Shown: in pieces, positions 1 through 5,776 of the stretch
Numbering within the stretch: position 1 is the stretch's first letter
Layout of the letters: every line of letters begins with the position of its first letter
Origin: Chloroflexota bacterium
Lineage (GTDB): Bacteria > Chloroflexota > Dehalococcoidia > GIF9 > AB-539-J10
Assembly: GCA_015222295.1 (NCBI GenBank)
Contig: JADFUZ010000109.1
Location: 1 to 6,178, forward strand
Length of the DNA stretch: 6,178 nucleotides
Reading direction: 5' to 3'
Notes under the pieces: generated by a model
Told to the model about the DNA's origin: nothing
What the model saw: the letters and a program-made list of their open reading frames with translations, nothing else
Database searches by the model: none
Program-made: the position numbers and the translations under genes

Positions 1-147
1 GCTAACCCGGTGCCCTTGCTCGAAGATATGCTGAGTAGCGGCGTTTGGTTCCGGCACTTTCGCCGGCTCGTGGAGCAGCATCCACAAGTACTTCGGGCAC
101 TGCAATCCGTTCAGGTATTTTGTTTTCGACAGTAGATTCGAAGCCAT
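1..147 (-). CDS. DUF2779 domain protein, N-terminal 49 codons (cut by window edge)
   Basis: Only the first 49 codons lie in the window; the frame is open at the left edge. The protein begins MASNLLSKTKYLNGLQCPKY and continues with a Trp (residue 22), then an E-P-N-A-A-T stretch and a final E-Q-G-H. The pattern LSKTKYLxGLQCPKxLW followed by F(D/E)QGH is the usual N-terminus of DUF2779 proteins, which are large (several hundred residues) and related to RecB/Cas4-type PD-(D/E)XK nucleases. In Cas4-like relatives the early Cys (here Cys17) is a ligand of an iron-sulfur cluster; that role is inferred here, because the other ligands and the nuclease core are outside the window. The ATG at 147 is chosen because GGGAG (156-152) sits 4 bases upstream and the family motif starts at residue 6. 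The gene follows the acyl-CoA synthetase by 127 bases, probably as its own unit. The cellular role of the family is not established. Confidence 0.85.
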   Translation of the reverse strand, partial: MASNLLSKTKYLNGLQCPKYLWMLLHEPAKVPEPNAATQHIFEQGHRVS

Positions 148-151
148 CTTG

Positions 152-156
152 CTCCC
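152..156 (-). promoter_or_regulatory. Shine-Dalgarno of the DUF2779 gene
   Basis: GGGAG lies 4 bases upstream of the ATG at 147. It is the signal that fixes the start of the truncated gene at the left edge. Confidence 0.5.
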
Positions 157-166
157 AAGCACGCCA

Positions 167-195
167 TATTTAGCTCCATACGACGTGAGTTCCAA
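167..195 (-). promoter_or_regulatory. Candidate promoter of the DUF2779 gene
   Basis: TTGGAA (195-190) is followed after exactly 17 bases by TAAATA (172-167). The match to the sigma-70 consensus is 4 of 6 and 3 of 6, so it is weak. The position is sensible: transcription would start about 12-15 bases upstream of the ATG at 147, just before the GGGAG ribosome binding site. Its existence is inferred from spacing and gene order. Confidence 0.3.
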
Positions 196-274
196 GTCCT
201 TCGGTACCGTGAATTCACAGTTATTCTACTACGAGCGTACGGAATGAGCACTATCTATCTCTTCCTCACAGGGG

Positions 275-1882
275 TCAATGAACTTTCCTGTCGTATCCGA
301 CCCACTCTTTCTCCTTCAACACATACTTCATGATCTTTCCTGTGGACGTTCTGGGTAGTTCACCAAACTCCACGTTCTCGGGTACCTTGAACTTGGCTAG
401 CCTCTTCTTGCAGAAGCCAATGATGTCGTCTCTTGTAGGGTTCTTCCCCGGTTTGGGATTCACGATAGCCTTGGGTCTCTCACCCCACTTCTCGTCGGGC
501 ACAGCGAAGACTGCGACGTCGAGAACATCAGGGTGTTGGCATATCACTTTCTCTATCTCCAGGGTGGATATATTCTCCCCTCCGCTTATGATCATGTCCT
601 TACTGCGGTCCTTTATCTCTACGTATCCGTCGGGATGCACTACTGCCAGATCACCACTGTGGAACCAACCGCCTCTGAACGCTTCTTTCGTCTTTTCTGG
701 CTCCTTATAGTAGCCCAGCATCACGTTATTCCCTCTCATTACTATTTCGCCCATCGTCGCACCGTCGTGTGGGATTTCGTTCATGCCGTCATCAACCACC
801 TTCATGTCGAAGGAAGTGACATATGGGACTCCCTGCCTGGCCTTGAGGCGTGCCCTTTCTTCGGGGGGCGATGTGTCCCATTCAGGGTGCCACTCGCAGA
901 CGGCGTAAGGCCCATAGGTCTCCGTCAGTCCGTATGAGTGCGTGATGTCACCGCCCAGTGACTCTACGTTGTCTATCACGGTAGGTGAAGGAGGTGCGCC
1001 GCCAAGAAAGCATTTTGTCTTTCCCGGGAATTTCATGTCTCTTCCCATCATGTATTCGGATAGCGTGAGATAGACGGTGGGAGTACCACCCATATGTGTT
1101 ACGCGCTCCTGCTGCATCAGTTCGGCGATCTTCGCCGCGTCCGCCTTTCTGAGGCACACGTGCTTTGCCCCCACGGCGGTTACTCCCCAGGTGAAACACC
1201 AGCCGTTGCAGTGAAACATGGGTACTATCCAGAGATATGTGGAGTCAGGCCTGATGTCCGCTTCCAGCGCATTGCCCAGACTATTGAGGTACGCTCCTCT
1301 GTGCGAATACATGACACCCTTGGACTGCCCTGTTGTGCCACTCGTATAGTTAATGGATATGACATCCCTCTCGTCTTCCAACACCATTTCTAGCTCAGAG
1401 GTCGAGCTTTGGGAGAGAAAAGCTTCGTAGTCAGGGCCTTCAAGTCCTTTTTCTGCTTCCATATCCATAATGTTCACGAAGGTCCTTACGTTCTTGAGTT
1501 CATCTCTTATCTCTCCCACTGCGGGCGCAAATTCGGTGTCCAGGAAAAGCGCCTTGGCCTCGGAGTGATTGACTATGTAGCTGATCTCTCCTTGAGATAG
1601 CCTGATGTTTATGGTTACCAGGACGGCTCCGATCCAGGGAACGGCATAATGCGCCTCCAGTAGGGCGGGCAAATTGGGTGAAATGAAGGCCACTTTGTCC
1701 CCTTTGGCAATACCCAGTCTTTTCAGCCCGTTCGCCATGCGCATGACACGCTGGTAGAACTGTCTGTAGGTGTATCGGGTGCCCTCATAGACCACAGCCT
1801 CCTTATCAGGGAACGTGTACGCGCTACGCTTGAGAAAACTCAGCGGAGTCAGCATGTGGAACGATACCCCTTCGTTATTCAT
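275..1882 (-). CDS. AMP-forming acyl-CoA synthetase (fatty-acid/AMP-dependent CoA ligase)
   Basis: Activates a carboxylic acid with ATP to an acyl-adenylate and transfers it to CoA; a cytoplasmic member of the ANL superfamily. All core motifs are present (535-residue numbering): P-loop YTSGTTGQSKG (179-189), GGAPPSP (294-300), HSYGLTETYGP (315-325), GWFHSGD (405-411), KDRSKDMIISGGE (424-436) and the C-terminal PRTSTGKIMKY with the catalytic Lys at 516. The LTPLSFL start, the TETYGPYAVCEW stretch and the WHPEWD-like insert resemble the medium/long-chain and plant AAE-like subgroup, but the substrate cannot be read from sequence. Length is normal. The frame is open further upstream to an ATG at 1969, but that would overlap the DUF1847 gene by 80 bases and add 29 unrelated residues. 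I chose ATG 1882, 7 bases after the DUF1847 stop. ATG 1855, preceded by AAGGGG, is an alternative. The two genes form an operon. Confidence 0.96.
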   Translation of the reverse strand: MNNEGVSFHMLTPLSFLKRSAYTFPDKEAVVYEGTRYTYRQFYQRVMRMANGLKRLGIAKGDKVAFISPNLPALLEAHYAVPWIGAVLVTINIRLSQGEISYIVNHSEAKALFLDTEFAPAVGEIRDELKNVRTFVNIMDMEAEKGLEGPDYEAFLSQSSTSELEMVLEDERDVISINYTSGTTGQSKGVMYSHRGAYLNSLGNALEADIRPDSTYLWIVPMFHCNGWCFTWGVTAVGAKHVCLRKADAAKIAELMQQERVTHMGGTPTVYLTLSEYMMGRDMKFPGKTKCFLGGAPPSPTVIDNVESLGGDITHSYGLTETYGPYAVCEWHPEWDTSPPEERARLKARQGVPYVTSFDMKVVDDGMNEIPHDGATMGEIVMRGNNVMLGYYKEPEKTKEAFRGGWFHSGDLAVVHPDGYVEIKDRSKDMIISGGENISTLEIEKVICQHPDVLDVAVFAVPDEKWGERPKAIVNPKPGKNPTRDDIIGFCKKRLAKFKVPENVEFGELPRTSTGKIMKYVLKEKEWVGYDRKVH

Positions 1883-1889
1883 AGCACCA

Positions 1890-2564
1890 TCACTCGAGTG
1901 GCTCCTTACGCCGCAATTTGCGATAGTAGGAACCTGACAAGTACAGACCTGCCGCAGGATTGTGGCCAAAGACCCTGTCTTTGGCTATCAGAACAGTGAC
2001 AGGGGCGTCCGCGTACTTGAAGAACAACGAATCGTGCCCGACACAGAGCCCCACGACTATGTTGAATTCGGTATGTTCACTATTCAGGATTTTGGCCTGG
2101 CTGATGGGATTGCACATCGTCTCCCAGACGCCTGGTCCTCCTATCTTTTGTTCTTCTTCTATGCCGATTCGCTCCTTTGGTACGCCGCCCACCTTACAGC
2201 AGATGGAGACAACCTGAAAGCCCCTGTTTTCCAGTATCGTGGCTAGCAGCCTGGCCTCGCTACGCAAGCCGCTGCAAAAGGCGATGCCAAGTTTCTTGTA
2301 GCCCATCTTCTTGGCGAATTGTGCTACTTCCTCCACTCTGGGGTTCCGCGGAGTCACGCCCTCCGGGAGGTTCATGTAGCACTCAAATTCCTGGATAGAA
2401 GCCTGGCGTGCAAATTCCCTGAGTTCTGGTTTTTCATATTCCGCCAGAGCTTCATCAACGACATGTTGCTTGGTTCTGGTGGGACAGTCTGCTGCCCCTT
2501 CGCTGAAATGCTCACTGTCACAAACGACTTTCGCGCACTTTGTGCACTCAACCTGCTCAGCCAT
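1890..2564 (-). CDS. DUF1847 cysteine-rich (probable metal-binding) protein
   Basis: A 224-residue protein of the DUF1847 family, whose biochemical function is unknown. The N-terminus carries Cys7, Cys10, Cys15 and Cys27 (CxxC-x4-C-x11-CP), a likely metal or iron-sulfur site. The central part has an alternating strand-helix pattern, with AFCSGLRSEARLLATILENR (95-114), a Cys122-Cys123 pair, and CNPISQA (151-157). The conserved C-terminal block is GLCVGHDSLFFKYADAPVTV (172-191) followed by KDRVFGHNPAAGLY (195-208). Cytoplasmic: no signal peptide or membrane segment. ATG 2564 is chosen over the upstream ATG at 2714 because GGGAGGAG lies 4 bases before it and the family motif begins at once; the extra 50 residues of the longer frame resemble nothing. 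The acyl-CoA synthetase starts 7 bases after its stop, so the two are co-transcribed. A link of this protein to acyl-CoA metabolism is inference only. Confidence 0.93.
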   Translation of the reverse strand: MAEQVECTKCAKVVCDSEHFSEGAADCPTRTKQHVVDEALAEYEKPELREFARQASIQEFECYMNLPEGVTPRNPRVEEVAQFAKKMGYKKLGIAFCSGLRSEARLLATILENRGFQVVSICCKVGGVPKERIGIEEEQKIGGPGVWETMCNPISQAKILNSEHTEFNIVVGLCVGHDSLFFKYADAPVTVLIAKDRVFGHNPAAGLYLSGSYYRKLRRKEPLE

Positions 2565-2568
2565 AAGT

Positions 2569-2576
2569 CTCCTCCC
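2569..2576 (-). promoter_or_regulatory. Strong Shine-Dalgarno deciding the DUF1847 start
   Basis: GGGAGGAG ends 4 bases before the ATG at 2564. It is one of the two best ribosome binding sites in the window and rules out the longer frame starting at 2714. Confidence 0.8.
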
Positions 2577-2602
2577 TTGCCATCGGGTTTCCGTCCACTG
2601 TG

Positions 2603-2611
2603 AATATAGCA
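2603..2611 (-). promoter_or_regulatory. Candidate extended -10 promoter of the DUF1847-acyl-CoA synthetase operon
   Basis: TGC-TATATT (2611-2603) matches the extended -10 form TGn-TATAAT with one mismatch. No recognisable -35 hexamer stands 16-18 bases upstream, which extended -10 promoters can tolerate. Transcription would begin near 2597, giving a leader of about 33 bases that includes the GGGAGGAG site. No other -10-like hexamer in the gap is as well placed. Confidence 0.4.
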
Positions 2612-2799
2612 CGAAGGTTCTGGCCAGGGGAAGCAAGTCTCGCACTCGCAGCGTTTCCCAGCCATCTTTCTTGATGGAAATGGAGGTCAATCCCGTTTGT
2701 GATGCGCCTGACACCGCAACCGTGGTGGGTTGTTCCTGGCGCGATCAGGGACCATTGTCCTGTTCTGGATACGAGCACAGACATGAGCTTGGGGCTGAA

Positions 2800-2880
2800 C
2801 ACTGGTGACTCTGGCGGAGCGGGCTGTTAGTTCCCAGGCAGGCCGGCCAATGACTGTTTGGCCGCCAGGAGTCACACGTG
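2800..2880. repeat. Long imperfect inverted repeat (about 13 bp arms, 44-base interior)
   Basis: GTGACTCTGGCGG (2805-2817) is complementary to CCGCCAGGAGTCAC (2862-2875) except for one bulged base. After a 2-base mismatch, CAC (2800-2802) pairs with GTG (2878-2880). The interior contains a second hairpin (2844-2864), so the transcript could adopt two alternative folds. There is no matching copy elsewhere in the window. Whether it acts as RNA structure, a protein site or the remains of a small repeat element cannot be told. Confidence 0.5.
2844..2864 (-). terminator. Hairpin downstream of the QueG-like gene, possible weak terminator
   Basis: A perfect 7-bp stem, CGGCCAA with TTGGCCG around a 7-base loop, lies 23-43 bases after the stop codon of the QueG-like gene. 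There is no T-tract after it on the minus strand, so it is not a classic intrinsic terminator. It may protect a 3' end or assist Rho-type termination; it also competes with the longer inverted repeat whose right arm covers 2862-2875. Confidence 0.3.
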
Positions 2881-2886
2881 CAGGGG

Positions 2887-3501
2887 CTATTTCCCTCTAG
2901 CCGCCGGACATAGACTGAGACATATGTCGCAGGGCACAAGCCTGCCCTGCTCTTGGGTCATATTGGCAGAGTTGGAGAGACAGAGTGAGGGGTCTGGCAT
3001 ACGGTACGGTTCGAGCGCCTTGGCAGGGCAGGCATCAATGCATATTGAACACTCACTGCAGGTCGGGTTCTCTTCCTCTGTCAGACACGAGCCAGGGGGC
3101 GCCTCCATTGGGTAGTCTGTCCTTATGGCCGTGAAGCGAAGTCGGGGGCCGTATTTGGGGTGCAAGACTATGGTACTCTTGCCGCGTCTGCCCAGCCCAG
3201 CGCGGATCGCTTCGTCCTTCAGGTTTAGCTCGCCTCTGCGCGGATAGCCAAGCCACCCCACTGGTTCAGCAGAGAAGCCGCTGCGGCGAATGTAGCTTAC
3301 TATTGACCGAAGCCTGTGATCGATGTGTTTTTCAAACCCGTATAGTTGGAACTCACCGTCCGATCGACCGAATTCGTCAAGATTGCGCTGGGAGGTTGAC
3401 TCAAGTCCGAGGATCAGCAGGGTGTCGCCGCTGGGCAGCCGGCTGGTGCCAACAACGTCAAACAGGGAGGCCACGTAATCCGGTAGTTGATGAGATCGCA
3501 T
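2887..3501 (-). CDS. Short QueG-like double [4Fe-4S] cluster protein
   Basis: A 204-residue protein related to epoxyqueuosine reductase and the iron-sulfur half of reductive dehalogenases. The central block EAIRAGLGRRGKSTIVLHPKYGPRL (97-121, shown without its tail RFTAIRTD) matches the QueG AGLGxxGK...GEIxTD region. The C-terminus carries a dicluster ferredoxin pattern: Cys148, 151, 154 and 158-Pro, then Cys174, then Cys191, 194 and 198-Pro, enough for two [4Fe-4S] clusters. Differences from QueG: that enzyme is about 350-390 residues, whereas here the N-terminal cobalamin domain is shortened and no C-terminal repeats follow; the Asp-containing DxxP motif expected some 13 residues before AGLG is not visible. 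No Tat signal or membrane segment, so it is not a typical dehalogenase. The start at 3501 has no good ribosome binding site, and an in-frame TGA lies two codons upstream, so it may be N-terminally truncated. Likely a redox protein; partner unknown. Confidence 0.8.
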   Translation of the reverse strand: MRSHQLPDYVASLFDVVGTSRLPSGDTLLILGLESTSQRNLDEFGRSDGEFQLYGFEKHIDHRLRSIVSYIRRSGFSAEPVGWLGYPRRGELNLKDEAIRAGLGRRGKSTIVLHPKYGPRLRFTAIRTDYPMEAPPGSCLTEEENPTCSECSICIDACPAKALEPYRMPDPSLCLSNSANMTQEQGRLVPCDICLSLCPAARGK

Positions 3502-3596
3502 TTGTCATCTGCCCCGAGCTACAAGCGCCGCGACTGCGCCCTTCTCTCGCCGAAACAGAACGCTTCTGCTCTCAGTCCAGGCGGTGGTGAGACTGC

Positions 3597-3614
3597 GCAA
3601 CGGGAACTCGTTGC
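3597..3614 (-). other. Hairpin at the 3' end of the RHH gene
   Basis: GCAACG (3597-3602) and CGTTGC (3609-3614) form a 6-bp stem with a 6-base loop, starting on the last base of the TAG stop (3616-3614). No T-run follows on the minus strand. It could mark a transcript end or be chance; the 112-base gap to the next gene holds no other structure or convincing promoter that I can see. Confidence 0.3.
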
Positions 3615-4462
3615 TATCTCCCCGCCCTCAGTATTTTGGCTTTCTTAAAGCCGATGAATTTGAACACGCCTGGAGCGACCCGCTTCAGTGAGGCGAAGCC
3701 GGCGGGAGCATCGCCTGGCGCATCCACTTCGACGTCGTGGGTTGACAGGGCCGATTCCTCCGCGCCCGGGGTGTTGTAGTACTCCGGCATGAGGTCATAT
3801 CCCAACACACGTTTAATGTCCTCCACGGTGAATGTGCTGTTGCCGGTATTTGTGAGGACGAGCCCGGCAATGTAGTTTCCCCATTGCTTGAACAAGAACG
3901 TCTGAAGAAAAAGATGCCTCTCTTCGGGGTCCGTGATGTATTTCTCGGCAAGCACAATCTTGGCCTGTGCCAGACCTGTCACCTCTGCAGCAGGCGGGCT
4001 TGTCTCTGCGGCATGTGATGGCGAGTCACTTAGCGATCTGGACACAGCGACTCCTGCCGCACTTGCAGCGAGAGGCAAAGCATGATCGTGCCACAATTGC
4101 TTCAGGCGCTCTATTATCCACATCCTGGCGAGTGTGCGTGGCTCTTCGTCGAACTCCCGAGCCAAGGCCTGGAGTTGCCTTGCCTTATCTAATGGGAGGC
4201 TCACCCGCAGCGAGATCGAGTCGCTGGTATCCCTATCGTATGGCAGCGCGTCGTCCAGTATGTCCTCAGTAGTCTCGCGCATATCGTTGCCGTAGTTCTT
4301 CTTCAGTGTGGCCATGATATTCTCATACATGTAGCGGTCAATCTTGTTGCCGCCCACCTCGAGTTGCTCGGCGCCACCCTCCCTGCGCTTCAGGTATCTC
4401 ATGGCCTCTCTTGTGTATGGGCGGTCCCAGGGGATCTTGTCTTTCCTATTCTTCCTGAACAT
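3614..4462 (-). CDS. Ribbon-helix-helix (CopG-like) protein with unrecognised N- and C-terminal regions
   Basis: 282 residues. Residues 82-121 have the layout of a ribbon-helix-helix DNA-binding fold: a strand SISLRVS (82-88), a helix DKARQLQALAREF (92-104) and a helix PRTLARMWIIERLKQLW (108-124), of the kind found in CopG/Arc repressors and BrnA-type antitoxins. Before it lies a charged 80-residue segment starting MFRKNRKDKIPWDRPYTREA; after it an Ala/Ser/Pro-rich linker (about 128-160), then a helix-rich region AQAKIVLAEKYITDPEERH (165-183) through IKRVLGYDL (216-224), and a tail ending in basic residues. I do not recognise the flanking regions. It is much longer than typical RHH repressors (45-100 residues), and no toxin gene is next to it. 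A soluble DNA-binding regulator is the likeliest reading. ATG 4462 is the first in-frame start; its ribosome binding site is weak. Confidence 0.75.
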   Translation of the reverse strand: MFRKNRKDKIPWDRPYTREAMRYLKRREGGAEQLEVGGNKIDRYMYENIMATLKKNYGNDMRETTEDILDDALPYDRDTSDSISLRVSLPLDKARQLQALAREFDEEPRTLARMWIIERLKQLWHDHALPLAASAAGVAVSRSLSDSPSHAAETSPPAAEVTGLAQAKIVLAEKYITDPEERHLFLQTFLFKQWGNYIAGLVLTNTGNSTFTVEDIKRVLGYDLMPEYYNTPGAEESALSTHDVEVDAPGDAPAGFASLKRVAPGVFKFIGFKKAKILRAGR

Positions 4463-4522
4463 GGCAGCATCGCCTGAAATAGGTTTTTCCGTTTCCTCAG
4501 AGACTATGCTAGCAGAATGAGT

Positions 4523-4530
4523 CCTCCTTT
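4523..4530 (-). promoter_or_regulatory. Orphan strong Shine-Dalgarno-like site upstream of the RHH gene
   Basis: AAAGGAGG lies 60 bases before the ATG at 4462. No ATG, GTG or TTG stands 4-12 bases downstream of it, although the RHH reading frame is open through it. It may serve an uncommon start codon or a tiny leader, or be chance. Confidence 0.2.
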
Positions 4531-4559
4531 GCCAGTTCCTGACTGCAGGGTGCTGATGA

Positions 4560-4578
4560 TAGCCTGTGCACGTGGCTA
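4560..4578 (-). terminator. Small hairpin just after the MFS stop, possible weak terminator
   Basis: TAGCC and GGCTA form a 5-bp stem with a 9-base loop that itself contains CACGTG, beginning 1 base after the TGA stop at 4580. No T-run follows. The stem is weak, so termination here is uncertain. Confidence 0.2.
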
Positions 4579-4579
4579 C

Positions 4580-5761
4580 TCAGTTGCTCGCTCTGGAACC
4601 CAGCGTAAATGCAACGCCCGCCACGGCGGCCACACAGAGCACTGACGTCTGGAAGGTACCTGTAACGTCGATCAAATAGCCAAAGACTACAGGCATTACC
4701 AGTGGCCCGACGTTGCCAAGAGAGGAGATCAGGCCAACAACCGTTCCTGCAAAGCGGGAGAGGTATTCGTGCTCCACGGGCGCAGCAAGGGCAAGAGTGA
4801 GCACTCCAATGGTTGTGAACCCAGCAAGAAAGAGACATACAAGCAGCGCGGGAACAGGTGCGTAGTTTATGCCCCCGATGGACAAGGCGGCAGCCAATCC
4901 TAGCAGGGCTACTACGGTCTTTCTATCCTTGAATCTGTCTGACGCAAGCCCCACTATCGGCCCAGCCAGCAGGAATCCCAGTGGAAGCAAAGATGCAAAT
5001 GCTGTGCTAAGTTCCTTCATCTCGAGGACCTTCGGCATCCACGTAGCGAGGGTGTCATAGCTCCCCATTGCTGCCATCACGAAGAGAAGGAGTACCCAGA
5101 CATACTTGTCCTTCAGGATACAGGTGAAGCTCTTGAGCTGGAGGTTCGATGTGGGCTTTGCACCACTTCCTGCGAGGCACCACCAGAGCAGGCAGAGGGT
5201 GGCAGCCAGCCCAGCGTACGCAAAGAGAACATGCCGCCAACTCACCAGGTGAAGCAGGTATGGTGTAATCCCGAGAGCGGCAGCGTTGCCAGCGGCAAAA
5301 CCCGAGACGTAGATGCCGGTCGACAGCCCAGGTGTTCTGCGTGACGACTCTCTAACCAGGAGGGACAAACACGGCATGGTTGCTGCCAGCCCCAGCCCCA
5401 GGAAGAACTGGCTTAGTAGAAGGGTCGGATAACTGGTCGAGAAGGCCCTTGCGAAAGCGAAAGCCGTGCAAATCAGCAAAGCCATTCTCATGACCCGTAG
5501 GTAGCCTATTCGGTCGGCCAGGAGTCCCCAAGGCAGCCTGAAGATGACCAGGCTTGCCATTGCGATGGAGAAGACGAAGCCGAATCGGGCGTGAGACAAT
5601 CCCATCTCGCCCATGATGGTCGTGGCCATGGGTGCAGTGGCAAAAAGAAGGATGTGCAGCAGGAAGGCGATAGAGAAAGAGAAGACGAGCATCAGCAGCC
5701 GGTGCCCACGAGTGCCTTTCCTCGGAGCTGCTGCGCCTTGACCTCCAGGGTAGTCCGCCAT
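4580..5761 (-). CDS. Major facilitator superfamily (MFS) transporter, CynX/NarK-like
   Basis: A 393-residue inner-membrane protein with about 12 hydrophobic segments in two six-helix halves (roughly 21-46, 57-82, 93-107, 112-137, 146-170, 175-197; then 219-243, 253-275, 283-300, 301-327, 335-362, 368-388) joined by a polar loop at 198-218. The MFS signature motif A is clear between helices 2 and 3, GLLADRIGYLRVMR (79-92), and a second copy, GLASDRFKDRK (271-281), lies between helices 8 and 9, as expected from the internal duplication. Length is normal. The general look is that of the CynX/NarK or oxalate/formate-type groups, but the substrate cannot be assigned and no neighbour indicates one. 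The ATG at 5761 has no recognisable Shine-Dalgarno; no in-frame ATG, GTG or TTG lies close upstream, and the next internal Met (residue 24) is already in helix 1. Confidence 0.94.
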   Translation of the reverse strand: MADYPGGQGAAAPRKGTRGHRLLMLVFSFSIAFLLHILLFATAPMATTIMGEMGLSHARFGFVFSIAMASLVIFRLPWGLLADRIGYLRVMRMALLICTAFAFARAFSTSYPTLLLSQFFLGLGLAATMPCLSLLVRESSRRTPGLSTGIYVSGFAAGNAAALGITPYLLHLVSWRHVLFAYAGLAATLCLLWWCLAGSGAKPTSNLQLKSFTCILKDKYVWVLLLFVMAAMGSYDTLATWMPKVLEMKELSTAFASLLPLGFLLAGPIVGLASDRFKDRKTVVALLGLAAALSIGGINYAPVPALLVCLFLAGFTTIGVLTLALAAPVEHEYLSRFAGTVVGLISSLGNVGPLVMPVVFGYLIDVTGTFQTSVLCVAAVAGVAFTLGSRASN

Positions 5762-5776
5762 TCTGGAACCAGCGAA

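Larger units (their letters stand above)
2565..2886. other. 322-base intergenic region with several inverted repeats, no gene seen
   Basis: Lies between the QueG-like gene and the DUF1847 gene, both on the minus strand. I find no open frame with a ribosome binding site and recognisable protein. It holds the candidate operon promoter at its left end and a series of inverted repeats: CAACC/GGTTG (2717-2732, 5 bp, 6-base loop), TTCCTG/CAGGGA (2733-2751, 6 pairs including one G-T), GTGACTCTGGCGG against CCGCCAGGAGTCAC (2805-2817 with 2862-2875, one bulged base), and CGGCCAA/TTGGCCG (2844-2864). None is followed by a T-run on either strand. Confidence 0.6.

Noticed and set aside
330..1600. Plus-strand open frames opposite the acyl-CoA synthetase (330-710, 533-937, 1094-1393, 1409-1600)
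   Set aside because: They are antisense shadows of a gene with every family motif; none has a ribosome binding site or a recognisable domain.
1883..1969. 29-residue N-terminal extension of the acyl-CoA synthetase frame to the ATG at 1969
   Set aside because: It overlaps the 3' end of the DUF1847 gene, whose conserved C-terminus is intact, and the added residues have no family similarity.
2565..2714. 50-residue N-terminal extension of the DUF1847 frame to the ATG at 2714
   Set aside because: It would swallow the GGGAGGAG ribosome binding site and the candidate promoter, and DUF1847 proteins begin with the Cys cluster found right after Met at 2564.
2470..2939. Small open frames on both strands around the 2565-2886 gap (for example 2470-2808 plus, 2687-2875 minus, 2745-2939 minus)
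   Set aside because: No ribosome binding sites, no protein-like composition, and they overlap the real genes or the inverted repeats.
2887..3501. Reductive dehalogenase
   Set aside because: No Tat signal, no small membrane-anchor gene nearby, and the catalytic N-terminal part is too short; only the iron-sulfur region is shared.
3614..4462. RHH protein as the antitoxin of a BrnT/BrnA or similar pair
   Set aside because: No small toxin frame is adjacent on either side (gaps of 112 and 117 bases hold none), and the protein is far longer than such antitoxins.
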